A stretch of 64,000 nt of DNA from Rhizobium sp. RCAM05350. GTDB lineage: Bacteria > Pseudomonadota > Alphaproteobacteria > Rhizobiales > Rhizobiaceae. Positions 18,777 through 28,573 of this stretch are shown piece after piece. The position numbers and the translations under genes were made by a program. The stretch spans positions 1,736,001-1,800,000 of the forward strand of contig CP087974.1 of the NCBI GenBank assembly GCA_024426085.1. Reading direction: 5' to 3'. A model generated the notes under the pieces. It made no database searches, was not told the origin of the DNA, and saw nothing but the letters and a program-made list of their open reading frames with translations. Position 1 is the first letter of the stretch. Each line of letters begins with the position of its first letter.

Positions 18777-18947
18777 TCAGTATCGTTCCGGCGGGAAAAC
18801 ATGGAGCGTCAGGGAGAACAGGCCAAGGCCCACAATCACCACGATCAATGTATGGGCGATGTCTTCCGACGTCGTGGGGAGAACGCCCAGGCCCACAACC
18901 GCGCCGACGAGCAGGAACAGGCAAACCCTTGGTAACCAGTACAGCAT
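18777..18947 (-). CDS. Small two-helix membrane protein, EcfG-dependent
   Basis: 56 residues read on the minus strand from ATG 18947, after GAGGGAATG: 'MLYWLPRVCLFLLVGAVVGLG', a polar turn 'PTTSEDIAH', then 'TLIVVIVGLGLFSLTLHVF' and 'PPERY'. Two membrane helices; I do not recognise a named family. An exact EcfG promoter lies 49 bp upstream, and the CHASE3 kinase gene begins 158 bp downstream and could be read from the same promoter. Confidence 0.6.
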   Translation of the reverse strand: MLYWLPRVCLFLLVGAVVGLGVLPTTSEDIAHTLIVVIVGLGLFSLTLHVFPPERY

Positions 18948-18995
18948 GGCACATTCCCTCTACGTTGGAGAGCATTCCATAAGAACGCACAACCT

Positions 18996-19020
18996 AACGC
19001 GGCGAGGCCCGAATTGTTCC
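18996..19020 (-). promoter_or_regulatory. EcfG-type promoter
   Basis: On the minus strand GGAAC (19020-19016), 16 bp, CGTT (18999-18996). Exact consensus, upstream of the two-helix membrane protein and possibly the kinase operon. Confidence 0.75.
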
Positions 19021-19132
19021 ATATCCTTGCGCTGAACATCGCGAAACATTTTGGCGCAGATCTCAGTGATCCAATTGGTGAGTGGTCCATCGCTGAGTGC
19101 GGTGTATCGAGTGCAATGCAATGGAGACTGGC

Positions 19133-19282
19133 ATGCGGAAAATTGCACTTGTCGTTCTGGGAAAGCCAATCTATCTCGTGGCCCCGATGGGCGGAGGGTT
19201 CCCGCCGAACGACCATCCTTCCGGCGAAGTCGGCGGCAGCGGCAAGGCACTGCGCACATTGGAAACTGACGATCCGACATAG
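19133..19282 (+). CDS. Possible small orphan protein
   Basis: 49 codons from ATG 19133, with GGAG 6 bp upstream: 'MRKIALVVLGKPIYLVAPMGGG', then a polar Gly-rich end. The stop lies directly before a terminator hairpin, and codon third positions look coding. The N-terminus is mildly hydrophobic but not a clear signal peptide. No family is recognised. It may be a chance ORF in the 330-bp space between two minus-strand genes. Confidence 0.35.
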   Translation: MRKIALVVLGKPIYLVAPMGGGFPPNDHPSGEVGGSGKALRTLETDDPT

Positions 19283-19283
19283 A

Positions 19284-19317
19284 AAAAGCCGGCGCCCTTT
19301 AACAGACGCCGGCTTTT
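19284..19317. terminator. Bidirectional terminator
   Basis: 11-bp stem AAAAGCCGGCG (19284-19294) / CGCCGGCTTTT (19307-19317). It terminates the RidA-family gene on the minus strand and the small ORF on the plus strand. Confidence 0.75.
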
Positions 19318-19335
19318 CTCAATCAATGGCAGCTC

Positions 19336-19686
19336 TTAGAGAGCGGCGATGACGATGACTTCGACGAGATATTCCGGGGTTGCGAGCTTGGCTTCGCCGG
19401 TCGCGCGGGCCGGCGTGTTGCCCTGCGATGCCCAGGCATCCCACACGGCGTTCATCTTCGGGAAGTCGACCATGTCGGCCAGCCAGATGGTTGCCGAGAG
19501 GATGCGGGACTTGTCCGTGCCAGCCTGCGCCAGCAGACGATCGACCGAAGCGAGGGCCTGCTTGGTCTGCTCTGCAACGTCGGAGCCAGCTTCGCCAACC
19601 TGGCCAGCGAGATAGACGGTACCATTGTGCACAACGGCCTGGCTCATGCGCGGACCGGTTTCGAAGCGTTTGATTTCCATCTTCAT
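19336..19686 (-). CDS. RidA family protein
   Basis: 116 residues with the compact RidA/YjgF fold: 'VVHNGTVYLAGQVGEAGSDVAEQTKQALASVDRLLAQAGTDKSRILSATIWLADM', and the C-terminal pattern 'ARATGEAKLATPEYLVEVIVIA', which keeps the Arg of the active site. Such enzymes hydrolyse reactive enamine/imine intermediates from PLP enzymes and act as trimers in the cytoplasm. CGAGGAAT precedes ATG 19686. It follows the dpp operon on the same strand after 113 bp. A role with amino acids from dipeptide uptake is only suggestive. Confidence 0.85.
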   Translation of the reverse strand: MKMEIKRFETGPRMSQAVVHNGTVYLAGQVGEAGSDVAEQTKQALASVDRLLAQAGTDKSRILSATIWLADMVDFPKMNAVWDAWASQGNTPARATGEAKLATPEYLVEVIVIAAL

Positions 19687-19799
19687 ATTCCTCGTAAAAT
19701 GCGGCGGGCCGCATGTGAATTGAGTTGACGCAGGCGCTTTATCGCAGATTGCCGGTCAGTGGAACCGTCATCACGCGATTGCCGCACCTATCGCTCCGT

Positions 19800-20627
19800 T
19801 CAAGCCGCGTTTTTCCGGGCAAGCCGTGCCTTGATGCTGTCGACATCGGCGCGTGGCGTCGCGGCAAACAGCGTCTTGGTGTAGTTGTGCTTGGGATCGG
19901 CAAAGACCTCTTCACGGCTGCCGTATTCGACGGCCTCACCGTAATACATCACCATCACATCGTCGGCGATGTAGCGCACCACCGAAAGGTCGTGGCTGAT
20001 GAAGACGTAGGTCAGCTGGAATTCGTCCTGAAGGTCGGCGAGCAGATTGAGAACCTGTGCCTGCACTGAAAGGTCAAGCGCCGAAACCGGCTCGTCCAGC
20101 ACCAGAAGCCGGGGGTTGAGCATCAGCGCGCGGGCAATCGCCACACGCTGGCGCTGGCCGCCGGAGAACATGTGCGGATAGCGGCCGTAGTGCTTTTCCT
20201 CGAGCCCGACCTTCTTCAGCATGGCCATGGCCTTGTCGCGACGGTCGTCGGCTTTCATCTTGGTGTTGATGATCAGCGGCTCGGTGAGGATTTCGCCGAT
20301 CTTCTTGCGCGGGTTCAGCGTGCCATAAGGGTTCTGGAAAACGATCTGCACCTTCTGGCGCATTTCAGGCGTCAGCCTCTCCTTGGCGATATCAACCTTC
20401 ACGCCGTCGATCAGCATGTCGCCGGAGGTTGCCGGATCGATCATGGTGACGATGCGGGCGAGCGTCGATTTTCCGCAGCCGCTTTCGCCGACGATGGCCA
20501 GCGTCTTGCCCTGATCGACCGAAAAGCTCACGCCCTTGACGGCATGAACGGTCTTGCCCTTTTTGAGAAGGCTGCCCGGGATATGATAGTCACGGACGAG
20601 GTTTCTGGCTTCGAGAACATGGGTCAT
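19800..20627 (-). CDS. dppF: Dipeptide ABC transporter ATP-binding protein DppF
   Basis: 275 residues. Walker A 'GESGCGKST', signature '[15 protein letters not shown]', Walker B '[12 protein letters not shown]', and the Opp/Dpp C-terminal extension after the ATPase ('[26 protein letters not shown]'). It is one of two different ATPases powering the importer at the inner membrane. Its ATG overlaps the dppD stop by 4 bp. Last gene of dppABCDF. Confidence 0.85.
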   Translation of the reverse strand: MTHVLEARNLVRDYHIPGSLLKKGKTVHAVKGVSFSVDQGKTLAIVGESGCGKSTLARIVTMIDPATSGDMLIDGVKVDIAKERLTPEMRQKVQIVFQNPYGTLNPRKKIGEILTEPLIINTKMKADDRRDKAMAMLKKVGLEEKHYGRYPHMFSGGQRQRVAIARALMLNPRLLVLDEPVSALDLSVQAQVLNLLADLQDEFQLTYVFISHDLSVVRYIADDVMVMYYGEAVEYGSREEVFADPKHNYTKTLFAATPRADVDSIKARLARKNAA

Positions 20628-21477
20628 CGAACAGCTCCTGCAAAGATCTGGTCGTCGCTGAGGAATTCTGCGATCGTCGGAAGGCGATCGCCGGTGGCAT
20701 TGTCCGGCAGGGCCGAGAGAAGCGCACGGGTGTATTCGCTCTTCGGGGCTTCGAACAGCGACAGAACATCGGCCTCCTCGATCTTGCGGCCCTTGTACTG
20801 GACGATGACGCGGTCTGCCGTTTCCGCCACCACACCCATATTGTGGGTGATGATGATCAGGCCCATGCCATGCTCGGCCTGCAGCCGCATCAAGAGATCG
20901 AGGATCTGCTTCTGGATGGTGACGTCGAGTGCCGTGGTCGGCTCATCGGCGATCAGGAGTTTCGGATTGCAGGAGAGCGCAATCGCGATCATCACACGCT
21001 GGCACTGGCCGCCCGACATCTGGTGCGGGAAATGGCTCAACCGCTCGGCGGGATTGGGAATGCCGACAAGGTCAAACAGCTCGATCGCGCGCGGCGGGCC
21101 TTCTTGTCGAGGCCGAGATGAATGCGCAGCACTTCCTCGATCTGGAAGCCAACCGTGAAGCAGGGATTGAGGCTGGCGACCGGCTCCTGGAAGATCATGG
21201 CAATATCCTTGCCGACGATCTTGCGCCGATCGGACGGCGACAGGCCGAGCAGATCGATGCCGTTGAACTGCAGCTTGTCGGCGGTGACCTTGGCCGTCCA
21301 GGGCAAGAGGCCCATGGCGGCCAGCATCGAGACCGACTTGCCGGAACCCGATTCGCCGACGATCGCCAGCACTTCGCCGGCGTTGACTTTCATCGATACG
21401 CCATCGACAGCACGGAAAGGACCGGCAGCCGTCTGGAATTCGACGACGAGATTTTCGATTTCGAAAAGCGACATCAT
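20624..21477 (-). CDS. dppD: Dipeptide ABC transporter ATP-binding protein DppD (one frameshift)
   Basis: Walker A 'GESGSGKSV' lies in the first part. After a lost base near 21085 the protein continues '[28 protein letters not shown]'. The signature is '[15 protein letters not shown]', with Cys where most have Arg, and Walker B is '[12 protein letters not shown]'. About 284 residues. The start overlaps the dppC stop (ATGA). Partner of DppF. Confidence 0.85.
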
Positions 21478-22367
21478 GACCTCTTCAACTTGGGATCAAG
21501 CGCATCGCGCAGGCCGTCGCCCATCAGGTTGATGGCAAGGACGGTGATGAGAATGGCAAGGCCGGGGAAGGTCACGACCCACCAGGCACGCTGGATGAAC
21601 TCGCGTGCTTCGGCCAGCATCGTGCCCCATTCCGGCGTCGGCGGCTGGGCGCCCATGCCGAGGAAGCCGAGAGCGGCCGCATCGAGGATCGCCGCCGAGA
21701 AGGCGAGCGTCGCCTGGACGATCAGAGGTGCGAGGCAATTGGGCAGGATGGTCAGGAACATCAGGCGCATTGTGCCGGCACCTGCAACCCTGGAGGCGAT
21801 GACATAGTCCTTGGTCCGCTCGGACATGACGGCCGCCCGCGTCAGGCGCACGAAATGCGGCAGGTTGACGAGCGAGATCGCGATCATTGCGTTGACCAAT
21901 CCCGGTCCGAGTACCGCCACCAGCACCAGGGCCAGAAGCAGCGACGGAAAAGCCAGGATGATATCCATGACGCGCATGATGATCGTATCGGTGCGGCCGC
22001 GGAAATAGCCGGCGATCAGGCCGACGAGCACGCCGGAAATGACCGAGATCGTCACGACGACCAGACCGATGAACAGCGAGAACCGTGCACCATAGATCAG
22101 GCGGGACAGAATATCGCGACCGACGGCGTCGGTTCCGAGGAGGTAAGTCCATTGCCCACCAGTCGCCAAGGCCGGCGGCAGGAGAAGCACGTCACGATTC
22201 TGGATGCTTGGGCTATGCGGCGTCACGATCGGTGCAAAGATGGCCAGCACCAGGATGATCAGGAAGATCGCAAGACCGATCACAGCGCCCTTGTTGCGGG
22301 AGAAATAGAACCAGAACTCGGCAAAGCCGGTCGGTGGCGTGGTAGTTTTGATTTCAGCGACAGCCAT
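21474..22367 (-). CDS. dppC: Dipeptide ABC transporter permease DppC
   Basis: 297 residues, intact. The N-terminal cytoplasmic segment and first helix ('[20 protein letters not shown]') are followed by the OppC-type loop '[23 protein letters not shown]', five further helices, and the EAA motif region '[23 protein letters not shown]'. It forms the inner-membrane channel with DppB. The dppB stop is 9 bp upstream. Confidence 0.88.
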   Translation of the reverse strand: MAVAEIKTTTPPTGFAEFWFYFSRNKGAVIGLAIFLIILVLAIFAPIVTPHSPSIQNRDVLLLPPALATGGQWTYLLGTDAVGRDILSRLIYGARFSLFIGLVVVTISVISGVLVGLIAGYFRGRTDTIIMRVMDIILAFPSLLLALVLVAVLGPGLVNAMIAISLVNLPHFVRLTRAAVMSERTKDYVIASRVAGAGTMRLMFLTILPNCLAPLIVQATLAFSAAILDAAALGFLGMGAQPPTPEWGTMLAEAREFIQRAWWVVTFPGLAILITVLAINLMGDGLRDALDPKLKRS

Positions 22368-22376
22368 CAGACCCTC

Positions 22377-23381
22377 CTAATGCCGGATACGCGGGTTGAT
22401 GAAGCCGTAGAGCACATCAACGATGAGGTTGATGACCATGATCACGGCGGCAATCAGCATCAGTCCACCTTGCACGACTTGATAGTCACGCTTGAACACG
22501 GAATCGACCATCCACTTGCCAATACCTGGCCAGGAGAAGATCGTTTCGGTCAGGATCGCACCGGCGAGCAGCACACCGACCTGCAGGCCGATCGTGGTGA
22601 CGACTGGGATCAGCGCGTTGCGCAGCGCATGCACGCCGATGACGCGGAACGGCGACAGGCCTTTCGAGCGGGCGGTGCGGACATAGTCCTCGCCGAGCAC
22701 TTCCAGCATGGCCGAGCGCGTCTGGCGGGCAATCACCGCCAGAGGGACCGTCGCCAGCACGATGGTCGGCAGGATCAGATAGGTGACCGCCGACTTGAAC
22801 GCGCCTGCCTGCCCCGAGATCAAACTGTCGATCAGCATGAAGCCGGTGACCTGCGGGAAGAAATACATCAGCGAGATACGGCCCGAGACGGGCGTCCAGC
22901 CGAGATAGCCAGAGAAGAAGATGACGAGCAGCAGGCCCCACCAGAAGATCGGCATCGAATAGCCGATCAGCGCGGTTCCCATCAGCGACTGGTCAAGCCA
23001 GGTGCCGCGCTTGACAGCAGCCAGGACACCGGCCGGAACACCAAGGGCGACGGCCAGGATGATGGCGCAGAGCGATAGCTCGATGGTTGCCGGAAACAAT
23101 TGCAGGAAATCGTCAAGAACGGCTCGCTTCGTAACGATCGAGCTTCCGAAATCACCGTGAAGCAGGTTCACGAGATAGTCGAAATACTGGATGTAGACCG
23201 GCCTATCGAGGCCAAGGTCAGCCATCAGCTGGGCATGACGTTCGGGAGACATCACACGCTCGCCGGACATCAGCATGACCGGATCACCGGGCAACAGGCG
23301 GATGAACGAGAAGGCGATGATGGAAACCCCGATGAAGGTGGGGATCAGGACGGCCAGCCGTCCGAAAATAAAGCGCAACAT
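22377..23381 (-). CDS. dppB: Dipeptide ABC transporter permease DppB
   Basis: 334 residues, intact. The N-terminus 'MLRFIFGRLAVLIPTFIGVSIIAFSFIRLLPGDPV' is the DppB/OppB signature, followed by six helices and the EAA loop 'DYVRTARSKGLSPFRVIGVHALRNALIPV'. Second gene of the operon, 95 bp after dppA; that space is the only wide gap in the operon. Confidence 0.88.
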   Translation of the reverse strand: MLRFIFGRLAVLIPTFIGVSIIAFSFIRLLPGDPVMLMSGERVMSPERHAQLMADLGLDRPVYIQYFDYLVNLLHGDFGSSIVTKRAVLDDFLQLFPATIELSLCAIILAVALGVPAGVLAAVKRGTWLDQSLMGTALIGYSMPIFWWGLLLVIFFSGYLGWTPVSGRISLMYFFPQVTGFMLIDSLISGQAGAFKSAVTYLILPTIVLATVPLAVIARQTRSAMLEVLGEDYVRTARSKGLSPFRVIGVHALRNALIPVVTTIGLQVGVLLAGAILTETIFSWPGIGKWMVDSVFKRDYQVVQGGLMLIAAVIMVINLIVDVLYGFINPRIRH

Positions 23382-23476
23382 GGCGTCTAGTCCGATTGTA
23401 AAACCGGCGGCCCGAGGAATTCGAGCCGCTGGAAACTGCCACCGCGGTTGCGGCTGGCATAGATCAAGTGGAAGGA

Positions 23477-25073
23477 TTACTCAGCAATATCAACGCCGTT
23501 GAAGCGGTGAATGCCGAGCGGATCCATGACGAAACCGCTCACTTTCTTGTTCATTGGAACAAAGACGAGCGAATGGTCAAGCGTGTTCCACGGAGCTTCC
23601 TTCTTGAAGATGACCTGGGCCTCTTCATAGTACTTCGTGCGCTCTGCGACATCGGCGGTTGCCTTTGCCTTCGTCATCAGGTCATCGAACTCCTTGTTGC
23701 ACCACTGAGCACGATTGTTACCGCCGACGGCGTCGCAACCAAGCAGGGTGTCAAGGAAGTTGTCCGGATCGCCATTGTCACCGGTCCAGCCGAGGATGGC
23801 CGCACCGTCGTGGTCCTTGGCAGACGAGAGCTTCAGGTATTCGGCCCATTCGTAGGAGACGATTTCGACGGTAACGCCGATAGCGGCCAGGTCGGACTGC
23901 ATCAGTTCAGCTGCACGGCGTGCATTCAGCATGTACGGACGTGCTACCGGCATTGCCCAGATCTTCATCTTGAGATCCTTGACGCCAGCGTCAGCGAGCA
24001 TCTTCTTGGCGGCTTCCGGGTCGAACTTGTCGTCTTCAACGGCATTGTTGTAGGACCACATTGTCGGCGGGATCGGGTTCTTGGCAACCGTTGCGGCACC
24101 CTGGAACACGGCATCGACGATGGCCTGCTTGTTGACGGCCATGTTGAGCGCCTTGCGCACTTCAGGCTTGTCGAACGGAGCAACCAGCGTGTTGTAGGCG
24201 AGATAGGAAACGTTGAGGCCTTCCTGCTCGAGAATCGTCAGGTTCTCGTCCTTCTTCAGCTCGGCAACGTCAGCTGCGTTCGGATACGCCATGATATGGC
24301 ATTCGCCGGCCTTCAGCTTCTCGCGCGGATTGCGGCATCGGTCGTGATGGCGAAGACGAGATCGTCGATCTTTTCCTTGCCGGCCCAGTAATCCGGGTTG
24401 GCCTTGTAGCGGATCGCAGCGTCCGTCTGGTAGGCAACGAAGGTAAACGGACCAGTGCCGAGCGGCTGCTGGTTCAGCAGTTCCATCTTGCCGTCGGCAG
24501 CGAGCTTGTCGGCATATTCCTTCGACATGATCGAAGCAAAGTCCATGCCGAGGTTGGCGATGAACGGTGCTTCAGCCTGCTTCAGCTTGAACTTGACGGT
24601 CAGGTCATCAACCTTGGTGATCGACTGGATCAGGTCCGGGAAGCCCATGCCTGCGAAATATTCCCAGGACGCGCCGGCAACATACTTGTTCCAGGGATTG
24701 TCAGCCTTGTACTGGCGCTCAAACGAGAAGATCACGTCGTCAGCGTTGAATCTCGCGGGTCGGCGTGAAGAATTCGGTGGTCTGGAACTTGACGCCCGGA
24801 CGCAGCTTGAAGGTGTATTCCGTGCCGTCAGCCGACACTTCATAGCTTTCAGCGAGGCCAGGCTCGATTTCCGTGCCGCCATGCTTGAATTCAACCAGAC
24901 GATTGTAAACCTGTACGCGACGATGCGTCGAATGTCTGGCCACCGGTGTAGAGGCCCGGATCGAACCCTTCCGGCGAGGCTTCAGAGCAATAAACCAACG
25001 TCTTCGACCATGCAGAACCGGCCATCAAAGTGGCGATTGCGGTTGCAGCAAGGAGAGTAGAGAGCTTTTTCAT
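23477..25073 (-). CDS. dppA: Dipeptide-binding periplasmic protein DppA (frameshifted)
   Basis: Signal peptide 'MKKLSTLLAATAIATLMAGSAWS', then 'KTLVYCSEASPEGFDPGLYTGGQTFDAS', closely like E. coli DppA. Later blocks 'DDVIFSFERQYKADNPW', 'IMAYPNAADVAELKKD' and 'ILGWTGDNGDPDNFLDTLLGCDAVG' keep DppA order. Breaks lie near 24925, 24755 and 24325. About 530 residues after correction. The protein captures dipeptides (in rhizobia also haem precursors such as delta-aminolevulinic acid) for DppBCDF. Confidence 0.88.
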
Positions 25074-25403
25074 GAGTTTGCTTCCCAGCTTTGTTCTTGT
25101 TCTCGTATTTTTCTGACGCAGAAGCCGTTGTTTCCGGTCAAGGCCGGATGGAACGACATTTGATCGGGCAATGCAATAAGCGACCCAAAAAATTTGTCCA
25201 ATTGGAAAATCCTTCCAGATGCGACAAATGGGGGCCTATACACGACTTTCTTTTTGCCACCAGCATCACAAATCGAATCGATTTCGTTTTACCGTTAAAG
25301 TCAATCCCAAATTGCACGGATAGCGCCACCAGACCTGCCATGGCATAAGCGCGGGGCGGGGCGGGGAGGACTGTTCAGCTTTTGTCTGCCAGGCGGGGAT
25401 TAG
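25074..25403. other. dppA-LuxR divergent intergenic region
   Basis: 330 bp without a gene. It should hold the dppA promoter (minus) and the LuxR gene promoter (plus). A G-rich repeat of GGGGC units lies at 25351-25368. GGAAC at 25150 has no CGTT at EcfG spacing. No terminator hairpin or clear operator was found. Confidence 0.4.
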
Positions 25404-26276
25404 ATGAAAGCGACCATATTCAGTCCTCCCTCTCGCCACAGCCTTGCGGGCCAGTTCCTGCTGTCAAAACTGCCGACAACTCTCCTTTTCCAATGCGATG
25501 CGGTTGCTTATCGAGAACCGCACGTTAAAATGGTGGTCGTGGAATACGTGGGGGACGGCCACGACGTGACGACCGATTTAAAAAACCACCGGCGATACCA
25601 TCATGACAGCGATTTGGAGAAAGCTCTCAATCGGGTCGATTTCTTTCGAATTTTTCATACAATGGCGCTCCGCTATGGTTTCGACCATTTCGGTGTCCTA
25701 CAACTCGGGAACGAGGGTGACGCCTGCACGCTGACCAACCGGCTGGCTCTTCACGATCTCCCTTCCGGGCTTGCCAACGAATACGACAAGCGCCACCGCT
25801 TCGGTGATTCCGCCGTTTTCAAAAGTCTTCACACATCATCCATCCCGTCCATCTGGAAAGCTGAAGACCCCCATCCCGGCCATGGCGGCGATCTTCTCGG
25901 CCAGCTCGGCTTCGACATGCTGATGTGCGTTCCAGTCACCGGCGTTAACGGTGCGCGTTATGCTGTGCTGTTTCTCGGCGACGCCGAGGACATGGAACGG
26001 CAGGCGCATTTCGCACTGTGTTACGACGCCGTTTGCGCCTTCGATTACTTTTACCGGCTGGTTTTGTCCAACAAGGCGGGCCTTGGCCTGACGCCGCGAG
26101 AAACAGAAATCCTGCGCTGGATCTCCCATGGCAAGACTGCAAGCGAAATCGCTCTGATCGTCTCCGTCTCGGAACACACGGTCAACTCGCATACGGCGAC
26201 GATCCTCAAGAAGCTCGATGTCGTCAACAGAACCCAGATGGTGGCGAAAGCGATCCGGGAACAGATCATTCAATGA
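25404..26276 (+). CDS. LuxR family transcriptional regulator
   Basis: 290 residues from ATG 25404 (GGGGA upstream); ATG 25530 ('MVVVEYVGDGHDVTT') would give the more usual ~250. The middle resembles an autoinducer-binding-like domain ('ALRYGFDHFGVLQLGNEGD...NEYDKRHRFGDSAVF'). The C-terminal GerE/LuxR HTH is clear: 'LTPRETEILRWISHGKTASEIALIVSVSEHTVNSHTATILKKL'. No luxI-type synthase is in the window, so it would be a LuxR solo. It is divergent from dppA. Confidence 0.8.
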   Translation: MKATIFSPPSRHSLAGQFLLSKLPTTLLFQCDAVAYREPHVKMVVVEYVGDGHDVTTDLKNHRRYHHDSDLEKALNRVDFFRIFHTMALRYGFDHFGVLQLGNEGDACTLTNRLALHDLPSGLANEYDKRHRFGDSAVFKSLHTSSIPSIWKAEDPHPGHGGDLLGQLGFDMLMCVPVTGVNGARYAVLFLGDAEDMERQAHFALCYDAVCAFDYFYRLVLSNKAGLGLTPRETEILRWISHGKTASEIALIVSVSEHTVNSHTATILKKLDVVNRTQMVAKAIREQIIQ

Positions 26277-26346
26277 CGGCGACATGCGTCCGTATAATGC
26301 ATACCCGCAGCCGTATTATCAGCCATTCACCAAGCGAAACTGCCAG

Positions 26347-26733
26347 ATGACACACCCTATCCATATCCTGCTTGTTGACGATGATCCGGCCGAAGACCTG
26401 ATCATGCGCGGTTTGATGAAAAAGGTCATGAGCGTGGAAGTTCATCTGCATTATTGCCAGACGATCGACGCGGCATTCGACTTTATTCAAACAGGCACGC
26501 CAGTTTCGATGGTGTTGATGGACAACCGGCTGCAGCAATGCGATTTTCGCGAGACGGTGCCGGCGCTGCGCCAGCAGGGTTACATCGGCCCGATCGGAGT
26601 AATCTCCTCGTCGCTCGCCGACCCTTACTTCCAGAAGTTCGAGGAATACGGCGCTGATTTCCGCATCGACAAGGCAGAGCTCGATCCGACCGCGATCGAA
26701 TTCATCCTGCGGGAATATGTAACGAGATCATAG
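26347..26733 (+). CDS. Single-domain response regulator
   Basis: 128 residues from ATG 26347. Receiver only: acidic pocket 'ILLVDDDPAED', phosphoacceptor Asp in 'SMVLMDNRLQQCDF', 'GVISSSLADPYF' and conserved Lys in 'FRIDKAEL'. There is no output domain, so it acts by protein contact or in a phosphorelay. It lies 70 bp after the LuxR gene and ends at a perfect terminator. No kinase gene is adjacent. Confidence 0.8.
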   Translation: MTHPIHILLVDDDPAEDLIMRGLMKKVMSVEVHLHYCQTIDAAFDFIQTGTPVSMVLMDNRLQQCDFRETVPALRQQGYIGPIGVISSSLADPYFQKFEEYGADFRIDKAELDPTAIEFILREYVTRS

Positions 26734-26770
26734 CCAACAAAAAGCCCGGGCGAACCGGGCTTTTTGTTGG
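26734..26770. terminator. Strong bidirectional terminator
   Basis: Perfect 16-bp stem (26734-26749 / 26755-26770) with loop GCGAA, CCGGGC core and T5 on the plus strand. It separates the response regulator from convergent rirA. Confidence 0.85.
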
Positions 26771-26783
26771 ATCAGAGGTTGCG

Positions 26784-27245
26784 TCAAGCCGCCGTCTTCG
26801 GATGGGTGATCTGGTCGAGGCCGAGCAGGAAGTTGATCTGCGGCCGGGCCTTCACCAGGTCGTCAATCGAATATTGCTGCAGGACTTCGAAAAACGCATT
26901 GAGCGCCTTGCGCAAAGCCGAATTCAGGCCGCAGCTGTCAACCAACGGACAATCGATCTCGCCGGCCTCGAAACATTCCGCCATGGCGAAGCTGTCTTCG
27001 GTGACCTTGACGATATCGAAGAGGCTGATATCAGCCGCCGGCTTCGGCAGGCGCACGCCGCCATTGCGGCCACGCACCGTCTCGACGAGACCGGCCTTGT
27101 TGAGCGGCTGAAGGATCTTGAAAAGGAAAAGCTCGGACACGCCGTAGGCCCTGGCAATTTCCGGAATGCGGCTGAGATGGCCGTCATTGGCAGCGCAATA
27201 CATGAGCATGCGGACTGCGTAGTTCGTTTGCTTCGTCAGACGCAT
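26784..27245 (-). CDS. rirA: Iron-responsive regulator RirA (Rrf2 family)
   Basis: 153 residues from the second Met. 'MRLTKQTNYAVRMLMYCAANDGHLSRIPEIARAYGVSELFLFKILQPL' is the Rrf2 winged-helix. Three Cys at about 91, 99 and 105 ('AECF', 'IDCP', 'DSCG') bind the [4Fe-4S] cluster of RirA, the main iron repressor of rhizobia. The sequence is near the textbook RirA throughout. It is intact. The 270 bp upstream hold its promoter; I did not identify an iron-box. Confidence 0.93.
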   Translation of the reverse strand: MRLTKQTNYAVRMLMYCAANDGHLSRIPEIARAYGVSELFLFKILQPLNKAGLVETVRGRNGGVRLPKPAADISLFDIVKVTEDSFAMAECFEAGEIDCPLVDSCGLNSALRKALNAFFEVLQQYSIDDLVKARPQINFLLGLDQITHPKTAA

Positions 27246-27517
27246 CATTTACTCCAGGCTTCGATATTTCGGCGCCCCTCGGTTCTGATGAACCTATGAG
27301 CCTATGGTAGCACTCAAGAATTCGTAAGAATGCGCCGATTCTACCAGCTATGTCACACTCTGCCTCTTCATATAGGACGGATGCTAGTTTGGAACAATTC
27401 CAAAAAGCAGAAAATCTTCTGGAAGTGATCATGATCAGCTTCTGGTACGCTGTCCACCCTCCAAACGGGAAAAGTTGATGTTGCACATCAAGTTTGAATA
27501 GGCCGCCGCCCTGCAAT

Positions 27518-28573
27518 CTAAATTCCGGCCCGCTTCTCCCGCAACTCCGCCTCGTATTCACGAATCGCCTTCCTGCGGTCGGGCGTGCCTGGATGCGTCG
27601 ACAAAATGTTCGTATCGGATGTGTCGCCGAGCTTTTTCTCGATGATCTCGAAGAAGCGCGATGGCGGTGGGATCGTAGCCGGCCTTTTGCATCAATTCGA
27701 CCGAATGCCGGTCGGCAGCCGCTTCCGCACCTCTGGAATAGGAGAGCGCCAGAAGGCCGCCGCCCTGGACAAGCAGATCCTCGACGCTATCGCCGACATC
27801 GCCGGCGATCAGCATGATCAGGCCGGCCATGCCGGCCGCATGATAAATCTGGCGCAGGCTGTGTTCCAGTTCGACATGACCGATCTCATGCGCGAGCACA
27901 CCAACCAGCATCTCGGTATCGCCGTCTGCCAAGTCGACCAATTCATCGGTGATGATCAGCGTGCCGTCCGGTAGCGCAAACGCATTCGGGCCGATCGCCC
28001 TGCCCTCGCGGAAGTTCAGCGTATAGGCAGACGGACCACGGTTAGAATTAACAGCGATGCGGGCAAAACCGTCCGAAATCGCCCGCCGCTTCGCCTCGTC
28101 CAGCTTGGTTTCGCTGAGAACGGTACGATCCAGCGTTTCCAGCGTGCTCACGGACATCAGGCGCGGCACCACCGGCGGCGTCACGGCAACGGCGACTTCC
28201 ACCAGCACCGGCAGGGCAAAGCGGTAGACCAGACCGGACAGCAGGAACACGGCAGCGACAAAGATCAAAAGACGCGGGTGAAACCGCTCGAGGCCGTGAA
28301 CGAACCCTGCCCGCTTGCGCCCGTTCGCCAACTGGAGTTCGTCGATCGCGCCGTTATCCGTGGTTTCGAACAGCGAGCCGTCGGGGAACTCGATACGGCG
28401 TGGAATCGAGCCGACCCGTGCCGAAATGTCGAGTTTTGAAAAAGCAGCGGACGCGAGTTCCGCGCCATCATCAGCGATAGCGCGAACCTGCCCGTCCCTC
28501 TCGATCAGGCGCGATGGCACCGAGCGGCTGGAACCACGCGGATGCCAATCGCCACGGCAGGCCGGCTTTTCAT
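27518..28573 (-). CDS. M48 family metallopeptidase (frameshifted)
   Basis: The N-terminal part ('GDWHPRGSSRSVPSRLIERDGQVRAIADD') is a PH-like region seen in DUF898-linked M48 proteins. Then comes a membrane helix 'LLIFVAAVFLLSGLVYRFALPVL' and a peptidase domain with zinc motif 'AHEIGHVELEH' and downstream 'SRGAEAAADRHSVELM', whose Glu is the third ligand. Breaks lie near 28555 and 27660; the true end is 'KAIREYEAELREKRAGI' with stop 27518-27520. About 351 residues. The start at 28573 overlaps the stop of the DUF898 gene by one base. A membrane-bound Zn protease like HtpX/BepA. Confidence 0.8.

Noticed and set aside
21855..23078. 407-residue plus-strand ORF, rich in Asp, His, Gln and Arg
   Set aside because: It is antisense to intact dppC and dppB, and its composition is that of a reverse-strand shadow.
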